Shown piece after piece: positions 50,970 through 60,270 of a stretch of 64,000 nt of DNA. Source of the stretch: Streptomyces tendae (GTDB lineage Bacteria > Actinomycetota > Actinomycetes > Streptomycetales > Streptomycetaceae); contig NZ_CP043959.1 of NCBI RefSeq assembly GCF_008632955.1, positions 2,418,001-2,482,000 on the forward strand, written 5' to 3'. Under the pieces are notes generated by a model. It saw nothing but the letters and a program-made list of their open reading frames with translations. It was not told the origin of the DNA and did not search any database. Positions within the stretch are counted from its first letter, which is position 1. The number at the start of each line of letters is the position of its first letter. Position numbers and translations under genes: made by a program.

Positions 50970-52181
50970 ATGTCCGCTGCACCCCCACGCCACCGCCGCA
51001 GAGCTCGTGCCACCCTGTTCGCCCTGCTGACCACCGCGCTGGTCGGCACCCTCGTCCTCCGCCCCGACGCCCCGCCCGCCGACGCCGCCCCCGCCACCTT
51101 CGCGCACCCCGGCGTCACCGTCTCCCGGGGCCAGCTGGACTTCGCGCGCGGCAAGGTCCAGGCCGGTGCCCAGCCGTGGAAGAACGCCTACGACCGCATG
51201 GCGGCCAGCAAGTACGCCGACCTGAACCGCACGCCCCGGCCCCGCGCGGTCGTGGAGTGCGGCTCGTACTCCAACCCCAACCTCGGCTGCACCGACGAGC
51301 GCGAGGACGCGATCGCCGCCTACACCCAGGCGCTCCTGTGGTACGTCACCCGCGACGAACGCCACGCCCAGAAGGCCATCCAGCTCATGGACGCCTGGTC
51401 CGCCGTGATCCGCGACCACACCAACAGCAACGCGCCCCTGCAGACCGGCTGGGCCGGCTCCTCCTGGGCCAAGGCCGCCGAGATCGTCAAGCACACCTAC
51501 ACCGGTGGCTGGCCCGGCGCCGGCCGCTTCGCCACCGTGCTCCGCGACGTCTACCTGCCCGAGATCATCAACGGCTCGAACTCCAACGGGAACTGGGAGC
51601 TGACGATGATGGAGGCCGCCGTCGGCATCTCCGTCCACCTGGAGGACCGCGCCTCCTACGACAAGGCCATGGCGAAGTTCCGCACCCGCACCGCCGCCTA
51701 CGTGTACCTGGCCTCCGACGGCGCCCTGCCGAAGACCGTGCCGAGCCAGAACCTCGACACCCGGGACAAGATCGTCAGGTACTGGCAGAACCAGTCCACC
51801 TTCGTCACCGGCCTCACCCAGGAGACCTGCCGCGACTTCACGCACACCGGCTACGGCCTCTCCTCGATCTCACACATCGCCGAGACCAGCCGCATCCAGG
51901 GCCAGGACCTCTACGGCACCGACGTCGGCGAGCGGCTGCGGCACGCGCTGGGCTTCCAGGCGAAGTACGAGCGGGGCGAGGCGGCCCCCGGCTGGCTGTG
52001 CGGAGGCACCCTGCACCGCGGCCTCGGCCCGGTCACCGAGGTCGGCTACAACGCCCTGCACAACCGCCTCGGCCACGCCATGACCAACACCCAGGCGCTG
52101 ACCGAAAGCACCCGCCCGGCCGGCACCAACAACCTGTTCGTCGCGTGGGAAACCCTCACACATGGGGACAACCCGGCCTGA
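50970..52181 (+). CDS. Secreted alginate-lyase-family (PF05426-like) polysaccharide lyase
   Basis: 403 residues from the ATG at 50970. The signal peptide is RHRRRARATLFALLTTALVGTLVL, with cleavage probably after ADAAPA near residue 40. The mature protein starts TFAHPGVTVSRGQLDFARGKVQAGAQPWKNAYDRM and has ECGSYSNPNLGCTDEREDAIAAYTQALLWYVTRDERHAQKAIQLMDAW, SWAKAAEIVKHTY, NGNWELTMMEAAVGISVHLED and QETCRDFTHTGYGLSSISHIAETSRIQG. These alpha/alpha-toroid blocks fit bacterial alginate or related uronate lyases. Control by a DasR-like repressor would fit polysaccharide use. Confidence 0.85.
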   Translation: MSAAPPRHRRRARATLFALLTTALVGTLVLRPDAPPADAAPATFAHPGVTVSRGQLDFARGKVQAGAQPWKNAYDRMAASKYADLNRTPRPRAVVECGSYSNPNLGCTDEREDAIAAYTQALLWYVTRDERHAQKAIQLMDAWSAVIRDHTNSNAPLQTGWAGSSWAKAAEIVKHTYTGGWPGAGRFATVLRDVYLPEIINGSNSNGNWELTMMEAAVGISVHLEDRASYDKAMAKFRTRTAAYVYLASDGALPKTVPSQNLDTRDKIVRYWQNQSTFVTGLTQETCRDFTHTGYGLSSISHIAETSRIQGQDLYGTDVGERLRHALGFQAKYERGEAAPGWLCGGTLHRGLGPVTEVGYNALHNRLGHAMTNTQALTESTRPAGTNNLFVAWETLTHGDNPA

Positions 52182-52246
52182 CCCCGTTGATCAGCCGGGC
52201 GCCGGGAAGCGATACTGGCGCCCGGTTCACGGGGGAGGGCAGGCAC

Positions 52247-52939
52247 ATGGGGCGGACGGTCACCGAGACCATGGTGCGCGTCGAGGACGTGCACAAGTCG
52301 TACGGCAGCGGAGCCGCTGCGGTGCACGCGCTGCGGGGCGTCTCCTTCGAGATCCCGCAGGGCGAACTCGTCGCCCTCAAGGGACGCTCCGGATCGGGCA
52401 AGACCACGCTGCTGAACATCGTCGGCGGCCTCGACACCCCCGACCGGGGACGAGTCGACGTCGGCGGACGCGACCTCGCCGGCCTCGACGAGAACGGTCT
52501 GCTGGCCATGCGCCGCGACCACGTCGGCTTCGTCTTCCAGTCCTTCGGCCTCATCCCCATCCTCAGCGCCGCCGAGAACGTCGGCGTCCCGCTGCGCCTG
52601 CGCGGGGCCGACCCGCGCGAGCGCGAGGAGCGCGTCGACCTGCTGCTGTCCCTCGTCGGCCTCGCCGACCACGCCGCCCAGCGGCCCGGCGAACTCTCCG
52701 GCGGCCAGCAGCAGCGGGTCGCCATCGCCCGCGCCCTCGCCAACAACCCCTCCCTTCTCATCGCCGACGAGCCCACCGGGCAGCTCGACGCCGAGACCGG
52801 GCACGCCGTGATGGAACTGCTGCGCGCGGTCGTCCGCAGCGAGAACGTCACCGCGCTCGTCGCCACCCACGACGCCACGCTGCTCGACCTGGCCGACCGG
52901 GTCCTGGAGCTCAGCGACGGCGAGATCGTCGAGCACTGA
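52247..52939 (+). CDS. LolD/MacB-type ABC transporter ATPase without adjacent permease
   Basis: 230 residues from the ATG at 52247 (GGGGGAGGG upstream). Complete motifs: Walker A GRSGSGKTT near 45, Q-loop FVFQSFGLIPI, signature LSGGQQQRVAIARAL, Walker B LLIADEPTG and H-loop ATHD. The highest similarity is to MacB/LolD ATPases, which normally pair with FtsX-like permeases. Here the neighbours are a secreted lyase and kdpD. Its permease must be encoded elsewhere, or it works with the MacB-like permease at 14.8-17.4 kb or another one. Confidence 0.87.
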   Translation: MGRTVTETMVRVEDVHKSYGSGAAAVHALRGVSFEIPQGELVALKGRSGSGKTTLLNIVGGLDTPDRGRVDVGGRDLAGLDENGLLAMRRDHVGFVFQSFGLIPILSAAENVGVPLRLRGADPREREERVDLLLSLVGLADHAAQRPGELSGGQQQRVAIARALANNPSLLIADEPTGQLDAETGHAVMELLRAVVRSENVTALVATHDATLLDLADRVLELSDGEIVEH

Positions 52940-53071
52940 CCGCCCGGCCGGGACCGTCCCCGCGTCAGGGTTGCGTCAAGGACGGTCCGCGCGCCCCCTC
53001 CCGCCGCCCGTCCCGCGCGCACGGCGACCTAAGGTCGACTCCGCGACACAGGAGCGGAAGACAATGGGGCC

Positions 53072-56000
53072 ATGGGACGCGGCAAGCTTCGGATCCACCT
53101 CGGTGCGGCACCGGGCGTGGGCAAGACCTACGCGATGCTCGCCGAGGCGCACCGGCGTGTCGAGCGGGGCACCGACTGCGTCGTCGCCTTCGTCGAGACC
53201 CACGGCAGACCCCGCACCGAGGCGCTGCTGACCGGGCTGGAACGCGTCCCGTACCGGCGACTGGAGCACGGCCGCGCCGTCGTCCCGGAAATGGATCTCG
53301 ACGCCGTCCTCGCCCGCCGCCCCCGGGTCGCCCTGGTCGACGAGCTCGCCCACACCAACGTCCCCGGCTCGCGCAACGCCAAGCGCTGGCAGGACGTCGA
53401 GGAGCTGCTGGCCGCCGGGATCGACGTGCTGTCCACGGTCGACATCCAGCACCTGGAGTCGCTGGGCGACGTCGTGGAGTCCATCACCGGCGTACGGGAG
53501 CGGGAGACCGTGCCGGACGAGGTGGTGCGCCGGGCCGACCAGGTCGAACTGGTCGACATGACGCCCGAGGCGCTGCGCCGCCGCATGGCGCACGGCAACA
53601 TCCACCAGCCCGACCAGGTCGACGCCGCCCTCTCCAACTACTACCGCCCCGGCAACCTCGCCGCGCTGCGCGAACTGGCCCTGCTGTGGGTCGCCGACCG
53701 GGTCGACGCCCACCTCCAGCGCTACCGCAGCGAGCACGAGGTCTCGGCGATCTGGGGTTCCCGCGAGCGGATCGTGGTCGGCCTGACCGGCGGCCCCGAG
53801 GGCCGCACGCTCATTCGGCGGGCCGCGCGGCTCGCGGAGAAGGGCGCCGGCGGGCAGCTGCTCGCCGTGTACATATCCCGCAGCGACGGGCTCACCTCCG
53901 CCTCGCCCGGGGAGCTGGCCGCCCAGCGCACCCTCGTGGAGGACCTCGGCGGCAGCTTCCACCACGTCGTCGGCGACGACATACCCGCCGCCCTGCTGGA
54001 CTTCGCGCGCGGCGCCAACGCCACCCAGATCGTGCTGGGCTCCTCCCGCCGCAGGGCCTGGCAGTACGTCTTCGGCCCCGGCGTCGGCGCGACGGTCGCG
54101 CGGGACTGCGGGCCCGACATGGACGTGCACATCGTCACCCACGAGGAGGTCGCCAAGGGACGCGGACTGCCCGTCGCCCGGGGCGCCCGGCTGGGACGCC
54201 TGCGGCTCGCCTGGGGCTGGGCGGTCGGGACGGCCGGGCCCGTGGCCCTGGCGGTGCTGCTGAGCGCCGTCGACCCGGGCCTCGCCATCGACATGCTGCT
54301 GTTCCTGGCGGTGACGGTGGCCGCGGCACTGCTCGGCGGACTGTGGCCGGCGCTCGCCTCGGCGGCGGTCGGCTCGCTGCTGCTCAACTTCCTCTACACC
54401 CCGCCCCTGCACACCTGGAGCGTCTCCGGCCCGCGGAACATCATCGCCATCGTGATCTTCGTCGCGGTCGGGGCGTCGGTGGCGTCCGTGGTCGACCTCG
54501 CGGCCCGGCGCACCCACCAGGCGGCCCGGCTGCGCGCCGAGTCGGAGATCCTGTCCTTCCTCGCGGGCAACGTGCTGCGCGGCGAGACCGGTCTGGAGGA
54601 CCTGCTGGAGCGGGTCCGCGAGACCTTCGGCATGGAGTCCGCCGCGCTGCTGGAACGCGCGGGCGACGTCGAGCCGTGGACCTGCGCGGGACGGGCCGGC
54701 CGGGGACGGCCGGTCGGACGGCCCGAGGACGCGGACGTCGAGGTGCCCGTCGGGGACCACATGGCGCTGGCGCTGACCGGCCGGGTGCCGCCCGCCGAGG
54801 ACCGCAGGGTGCTGGCCGCGTTCGCCGCGCAGGCCGCCGTGGTCCTGGACCGCCGCCGGCTGCGGGAGGAGGCCGACCGCGCCCTCGCCCTCGCCGAGCG
54901 CAACCGCATCCGCACCGCGCTGCTCGCCGCCGTCAGCCACGACCTGCGCACCCCGCTGGCCGGAATCAAGGCGGCCGTCTCCTCGCTGCGCTCCGAGGAC
55001 GTCGAGTGGTCGGACGAGGACCGGGCCGAGCTGCTCGAAGGCATCGAGGACGGCGCGGACCGGCTGGACCACCTGGTGGGCAACCTGCTGGACATGTCCC
55101 GCCTCCACACCGGCACCGTGGCGCCCCTGATGCGCGGGACCGACCTGGACGAGGTGGTGCCGCGCGCGCTCGGCGGGGTGCCGGAGGGAAGCGTCGCCCT
55201 GGACGTCCCCGAGGCGCTGCCCATGGTCTCCGCCGACCCCGGACTGCTGGAACGGGCGATGGCCAATGTGATCGAGAACGCCGTGAAGTACAGCCCGCCG
55301 GGGGAGAAGGTCCTGGTCGCCGCCAGCGCCCTGGCCGGCCGGGTCGAGGTGCGGGTCGTCGACCGCGGCCCCGGCGTCCCCGACGAGGCCAAGGACAGCA
55401 TCTTCGAGCCCTTCCAACGGCACGGTGACGCCCCGCGCGGTGCAGGCGTCGGCCTCGGCCTGGCGGTCGCCCGGGGCTTCACGGAGGCGATGGGCGGCAC
55501 CCTGAACGCGGAGGACACCCCCGGTGGGGGGCTCACCATGACCCTCACCCTGCGCGCGACCGCCACCCGCCCGCCGGCTCCGCCCCCGCCCACCGAACCC
55601 GGCAACCGCCCGGCGCCCCCGGCGCCTGCCGCGGCGGCCCGGCCCGCGGGGGCGGGCGGACGGCCCGGCCAGGCGGACGTCACTCCCGAGTCCCCGGGAC
55701 GTGGCAATTCGCCCGAGTCCCCGGGACGTGGCAATTCGCCCGAGCCCCTGGGACGTGGCAATTCGCCCGGGCCCCCGGGACGTGGCAATCCGCCCGAGCC
55801 CCGGGACGCCGGTCCCGGCCGGGCGGGCGACGACTCCGCGCGCGGTCGGACGGCCGGAGATTCCGCGTACGGCCGGGCGACCGGCGGTCCCGTGCGCGGT
55901 CGGGTCACCGGCGGCCCCTCGGTGCCGGGCGTCGAGCCCGAACCCGCGGAGGCGGGTACCTCGCCCGCATCGGCGGAGGCGCCGCCCGAGCTCGTGGGAG

Positions 56001-56178
56001 CGGGTGCCCCACCCGGAACCGGGGCTGCCGGGCTCCTGCCCGGACCCGGGGGCGGCGGGCCCGGCCGGGCGACCGATGACTCCGTGCGGGGCCGGAAGGC
56101 CGGAGACCTCGTGTGCGGCCGCGCAGCCGACGGCTCCTTGCGCGGTCGTGCGGACGTGGAGAAGGAAAGGCGGTTCTC

Positions 56179-56182
<4 letters not shown>
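53072..56182 (+). CDS. kdpD: KdpD sensor kinase with low-complexity C-terminal extension
   Basis: 1036 residues, longer than usual (about 840-900). The N-terminal KdpD domain is at about 1-210 (LRIHLGAAPGVGKTYAMLAEAHRR with the Walker-like motif, VALVDELAHTNVPGSRNAKRWQDVEELL), a USP domain at about 230-360, four TM helices (DUF4118, about 385-480), a GAF-like region, HisKA with AAVSHDLRTPLAGI near 625, and HATPase with VIENAVKYSP, DRGPGVPDEAKD and GVGLGLAVARGF. Past residue 830 lies a Pro/Gly/Arg-rich tail with a four-copy 27-bp repeat. KdpD senses K+ limitation and in several bacteria binds c-di-AMP at its USP domain. kdpFABC is not in the window. Confidence 0.93.
55685..55792 (+). repeat. 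27-bp minisatellite inside kdpD, four copies
   Basis: Four head-to-tail 27-bp units (55685-55711, 55712-55738, 55739-55765, 55766-55792) and a partial fifth encode the nonapeptide PESPGRGNS or variants. The first two units are identical; later ones differ by one to four bases. The frame is kept, so copy-number changes would alter only tail length. Confidence 0.9.
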
Positions 56183-56859
<677 letters not shown>

Positions 56860-56927
56860 GGCCGGGCCGTTCGGACCGGGGAAGCAGGGGGTACGTAACC
56901 GTCAGTGCACCCCGGTACGCTTCAGAT

Positions 56928-57326
56928 ATGAGTGCTGTTCCTCGGTCCGAGAAGCCGGCAGGCCGGTTCCGGCGCATGCTCGACCGGCTCTCGTCCTCGC
57001 AGGAGGACCTGGAGTCGGAGGAGCTGCGCGAGGACGCCGCGACTGCCGGGTGCACGCGGATAGGTGACTGCCAGGACCGGCAGGTCGTTACCGTTACTGG
57101 TACCTTGCGCACGGTCACGCAGCGGCCGCGTGCGGGAGTCCCGGCCCTGGAGGCCGAGCTCTTCGACGGTACGGCCGCGCTGGACGTGGTGTGGCTCGGC
57201 AGGCGCTCCATCGTGGGGATAGAGCCGGGGCGCAAGCTGATCGCATCGGGCCGGATCGCCATGAGCCGTGGCCGCCGGGTGCTGTTCAACCCGAAATACG
57301 AACTGAGACCCCTCGGACGGGAGTAG
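56928..57326 (+). CDS. OB-fold nucleic-acid-binding domain protein
   Basis: 132 residues. An N-terminal helix (RFRRMLDRLSSSQEDLESEELREDA) precedes the OB fold at about 50-130 (QVVTVTGTLRTVTQRPRAGVPALEAELFDGTAALDVVWLGRRSIVGIEPGRKLIASGRIAMSRGRRVLFNPKYEL). This resembles the tRNA-anti/RecG-like OB domain. In actinobacteria it is linked to DUF3159, TrkA and dut-region genes. A TACGCT box exactly six bases before the ATG and no ribosome site predict a leaderless mRNA. The substrate is unknown. Confidence 0.85.
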   Translation: MSAVPRSEKPAGRFRRMLDRLSSSQEDLESEELREDAATAGCTRIGDCQDRQVVTVTGTLRTVTQRPRAGVPALEAELFDGTAALDVVWLGRRSIVGIEPGRKLIASGRIAMSRGRRVLFNPKYELRPLGRE

Positions 57327-57329
57327 CCG

Positions 57330-58106
57330 GTGACGTCACTCGACAAGCCGACAACCGAAGAGACATCCGCGGACACGTCCGCGGACGACGCCCGGGCGGT
57401 GACGGAAGCCGCCCTGTTCGAGGCGTTCGGCGGTGTCCGGGGCATGGTCGAGACGGTGCTTCCGGGGCTGCTGTTCGTCAGCATCTACACGGTCAACAAG
57501 AACCTGCACATGTCGGCGCTCGCGGCGCTCGGCGTGGCGCTGGCCATGGTCGTGGTCCGGCTGGCCCGCAGGGACACCGTGAAGCACGCGTTCAGCGGCG
57601 TCTTCGGCGTCGGCTTCGGTGTGGTCTTCGCGATGATGACCGGCAACGCCAAGGACTTCTACCTGCCGGGCATGCTCTACACGCTGGGCCTGGCCCTGGC
57701 GTACATCGTCACGGCGATGGCGGGTGTCCCGCTGATCGGTCTGATGCTGGGCCCGGTCTTCAAGGAGAACCTCTCCTGGCGGACCCGCAACCCCGGCCGC
57801 AAGAAGGCGTACACCAAGGCCAGCTGGGCCTGGGGCCTGATCCTGCTCGCCAAGTGCGCGATCCTCTTCCCGCTGTACTGGTGGGCGGACACCACCCAGC
57901 TGGGCTGGGTGCTGGTGGCGCTGAAGATCCCGCCGTTCCTGCTCGCCGTGTACCTGACCTGGGTGTTCCTGGCGAAGGCGCCGCCGCCGATCGACGTCTT
58001 CGCCGAGATGGAGGCGGAGGAGCGGGCCGAGGAGGAGCGCAAGGCGGCGGCCGCCTCGGGCGAGAGCGAAGGGGCACCGGCCGGCCGGCACCGCCGCGAG
58101 TCCTGA
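57330..58106 (+). CDS. DUF3159 family integral membrane protein
   Basis: 258 residues from a GTG 3 bp after the OB-fold gene. LFEAFGGVRGMVETVLPGLLFVSIYTVNKNLHMSALAALGVALAMVVVRLARRDTVKHAFSGVFGVGFGVVFAMMTGNAKDFYLPGMLY matches DUF3159, with five or six TM helices up to about residue 220 and a charged C-terminal tail (AEMEAEERAEEERKAAAASG). No function is known. Conserved linkage to TrkA genes suggests an ion- or envelope-related role. Confidence 0.9.
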   Translation: MTSLDKPTTEETSADTSADDARAVTEAALFEAFGGVRGMVETVLPGLLFVSIYTVNKNLHMSALAALGVALAMVVVRLARRDTVKHAFSGVFGVGFGVVFAMMTGNAKDFYLPGMLYTLGLALAYIVTAMAGVPLIGLMLGPVFKENLSWRTRNPGRKKAYTKASWAWGLILLAKCAILFPLYWWADTTQLGWVLVALKIPPFLLAVYLTWVFLAKAPPPIDVFAEMEAEERAEEERKAAAASGESEGAPAGRHRRES

Positions 58107-58117
58107 CCCCGACGACA

Positions 58118-58156
58118 TGAGGGGCGCCCGGAGAGATCCTCTCCGGGCGCCCCTCA
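58118..58156. terminator. Strong bidirectional terminator
   Basis: A perfect 18-bp stem (58118-58135 with 58139-58156) with a 3-nt loop separates the convergent DUF3159 and TrkA genes. Confidence 0.9.
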
Positions 58157-58182
58157 CTCGTAGGTGCGTACGCGGTGTACGG

Positions 58183-58851
58183 CTACGCCTGCTTGCGGAC
58201 CGAGAGCAGGTCCTCCAGCTGCTCCTCCCGGGCCTGCGCGGCGACGAAGAGCAGCTCGTCACCGGCCTCCAGGGAATCCTCGCGGGTCGGGGTCAGCACG
58301 CGCGTGCCGCGGATGATGGTGACCAGCGAGGTGTCCTGCGGCCACTCCACGTCCCCGACCTGCGTGCCCGCCAGCGCGGACTCCTCCGGGAGGGTCAGCT
58401 CCACCAGGTTGGCGTCGCCGTGGCTGAAGCGCAGCAGCCGGACCAGGTCGCCGACGCTCACCGCCTCCTCCACCAGCGCCGACATCAGACGCGGAGTGGA
58501 CACGGCGACGTCCACGCCCCAGGACTCGTTGAACAGCCACTCGTTCTTCGGGTTGTTCACCCGGGCGACGACACGCGGTACGCCGTACTCGGTCTTGGCG
58601 AGCAGCGAGACGACCAGGTTGACCTTGTCGTCGCCGGTCGCGGCGATGACGACGTTGCAGCGCTGGAGTGCCGCCTCGTCCAGGGACGTGATCTCGCAGG
58701 CGTCGGCCAGCAGCCACTCCGCCTGCGGCACCCGCTCCACCGAGATGGCGGTCGGCGCCTTGTCGATCAGCAGGACCTCGTGGCCGTTCTCCAGCAGCTC
58801 GCCCGCGATCGAGCGGCCCACGGCGCCGGCTCCGGCGATGGCGACCCTCAT
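58183..58851 (-). CDS. TrkA-type RCK protein (second of a pair)
   Basis: 222 residues. The RCK_N Rossmann domain begins MRVAIAGAGAVGRSIAGELLENGHEVLLIDK with the GxGxxG dinucleotide motif, then LADACEITSLDEAALQRCNVVIAATGDDKVNLVVSLLAKTEYGVPRVVARVNNPKNEWLF. The RCK_C domain at about 140-215 has LVELTLPEESALAGTQVGDVEWP and SLEAGDELLFVA. Such subunits gate K+ transporters in response to nucleotides, and RCK_C domains can bind c-di-AMP. The start overlaps the stop of the other TrkA gene (ATGA). They are divergent from a KimA-like permease. Confidence 0.92.
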   Translation of the reverse strand: MRVAIAGAGAVGRSIAGELLENGHEVLLIDKAPTAISVERVPQAEWLLADACEITSLDEAALQRCNVVIAATGDDKVNLVVSLLAKTEYGVPRVVARVNNPKNEWLFNESWGVDVAVSTPRLMSALVEEAVSVGDLVRLLRFSHGDANLVELTLPEESALAGTQVGDVEWPQDTSLVTIIRGTRVLTPTREDSLEAGDELLFVAAQAREEQLEDLLSVRKQA

Positions 58852-59522
58852 CAGCGACCGCCCTCCTCGTCGGGTCCCTTGGCGAAGACCGCCTCGACCC
58901 GGTCGATCTCGTCCGTACGCATCATCACGTGCACCAGGTCCCCCTCCTGCAACACCGTCTGCGAACTGGGGAGGATGGCCTCGCCGAGCCGGGTCAGGAA
59001 CGCGACCCGCACGCCCGTCTCGTCCTGGAGCCGGGAGATGCGGTGTCCCACCCACTCCGTGGAGGTGTGCACCTCGGCGAGCTGGACCCCGCCCGTGGGG
59101 TCGCGCCACAGGGGTTCGGCGCCCGAGGGGAGCAGCCGTCGCAGCATCTGGTCGGCCGTCCAGCGGACGGTGGCGACGGTGGGAATGCCCAGGCGCTGGT
59201 AGACCTCCGCGCGGCGGGGGTCGTAGATGCGGGCGGCGACGTTCTCGATGCCGAACATCTCGCGGGCCACGCGGGCGGCGATGATGTTCGAGTTGTCGCC
59301 GCTGGACACGGCGGCGAAGGCGCCCGCGTCCTCGATGCCCGCCTCGCGCAGGGTGTCCTGGTCGAAGCCGACGCCGGTGACCCGGCGGCCGCCGAACGAG
59401 GAGCCCAGCCGGCGGAACGCGGTGGGGTCCCGGTCGATCACGGCGATGGTGTGCCCCTGCTCCTCCAGGGCCTGGGCCAAGGCGGAGCCCACCCTTCCGC
59501 AGCCCATGATGACAATATGCAT
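58851..59522 (-). CDS. TrkA-type RCK protein (first of a pair)
   Basis: 223 residues. MHIVIMGCGRVGSALAQALEEQGHTIAVIDRDPTAF carries the GxGxxG motif. VGFDQDTLREAGIEDAGAFAAVSSGDNSNIIAARVAREMFGIENVAARIYDPRRAEVYQRLG completes RCK_N. RCK_C follows from about 145 (LAEVHTSTEWVGHRISRLQDETGVRVAFLTRLGEAILPSSQTVLQEGDLVHVMM). It heads a two-gene operon with its paralogue. The pair probably forms a heteromeric regulator of K+ transport. Confidence 0.92.
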   Translation of the reverse strand: MHIVIMGCGRVGSALAQALEEQGHTIAVIDRDPTAFRRLGSSFGGRRVTGVGFDQDTLREAGIEDAGAFAAVSSGDNSNIIAARVAREMFGIENVAARIYDPRRAEVYQRLGIPTVATVRWTADQMLRRLLPSGAEPLWRDPTGGVQLAEVHTSTEWVGHRISRLQDETGVRVAFLTRLGEAILPSSQTVLQEGDLVHVMMRTDEIDRVEAVFAKGPDEEGGR

Positions 59523-59984
59523 CGCGTCACACCGCGCTTCCTGCAGGCCTTCGGACCTTCATGACCTTCGTGCTCATGTCTCTCTTTCGGCTCGCCAGGC
59601 AACACGTCGCGGCCTGCGTGCGGGCCGCCAGGCAACATCATGCCGGGGTCCGTGAACCCTGACGCCCCTCGGGGGCGCCCTGTCCGCCGTAACCGACGGT
59701 ACGCGGGGTCGCCGTCACCGGCGGTAGGGCGTGCGCGGGCGTGGCGTCACCGTGGGGGCCGCTCCGCGGCGGGGGCGGTTCGATTCCGTCCGCGGCGCGG
59801 TGGGGGCTTGGCGCGCAGTTCCCCGCGCCCCTGAGGGTGCTGCGGTGAACGCGCCCGGAAGGGGCGCGGGGAACCACGCGTCGACCCACGACGACCCGCA
59901 CCCGGACGCGCACGAACCGCCACGGCGCCCCGCGCGGGCGCCCGCCCGGGGCGCGGGCAGCCGGGTGCCGCAGGCGCCCGACAC
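59523..59984. other. Intergenic region between TrkA genes and a small membrane protein gene
   Basis: It holds the TrkA promoter region and a Streptomyces-type dispersed hairpin (listed separately). I see no further gene: open frames are Arg/Pro/Gly-rich without ribosome sites. CAGGCAACA occurs twice (near 59598 and 59631). Confidence 0.4.
59818..59874. repeat. Dispersed intergenic hairpin, 15-bp perfect arms
   Basis: GTTCCCCGCGCCCCT (59818-59832) and AGGGGCGCGGGGAAC (59860-59874) are exact complements around a 27-nt loop. From memory, CAGTTCCCCGCGCCCCT hairpins recur many times between genes in Streptomyces genomes. The loop here is longer than I recall as usual. Confidence 0.7.
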
Positions 59985-60080
59985 CTACCGGCGCGTGATG
60001 CTGCGCACGCTCGCCACCGCGAGGATCCCGAGGACGACGAGTCCGGCCGCCGCGCCGATCAGTTCTGCGGTCGTGTGCAT
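59985..60080 (-). CDS. 31-residue single-span membrane protein
   Basis: ATG at 60080, stop TAG at 59985-59987. The product reads MHTTAELIGAAAGLVVLGIL then AVASVRSITRR: one transmembrane helix (about residues 7-25) with a basic C-terminus, N-out/C-in by the positive-inside rule. GTGGAGGGTCCC supplies a good ribosome site and third positions are nearly all G/C. It lies between the TrkA pair and the divergent KimA-like permease gene. It could be a small regulator of that transporter; this is inference from position only. Confidence 0.6.
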   Translation of the reverse strand: MHTTAELIGAAAGLVVLGILAVASVRSITRR

Positions 60081-60256
60081 GGGACCCTCCACGAGGCGTG
60101 GCGACAACGGCCGGACATGTGGTCGTACAGGCATGGGACTCCCCCGGCCTGCCCGGTCCGCAGCCCACCGCCCGCACTTTTCACCCGGAGGGCAGCGGCC
60201 GTATGGATGCCGTATGGATCTGGGGTGGCGCGTGCGTCACTTCCCGGCGGACGCCT

Positions 60257-60270
60257 TACGATCCACACTT
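60257..60270 (+). promoter_or_regulatory. Leaderless promoter of the KimA-like permease gene
   Basis: TACGAT (60257-60262) lies eight bases before the GTG at 60271 and there is no ribosome site, so transcription and translation probably start together. No ydaO-type riboswitch is seen upstream. Confidence 0.5.

Noticed and set aside
49941..51000. Extending the secreted lyase frame upstream into the S66 peptidase gene
   Set aside because: The upstream part is antiphase to the peptidase gene and lacks similarity; a signal peptide begins at the ATG at 50970.
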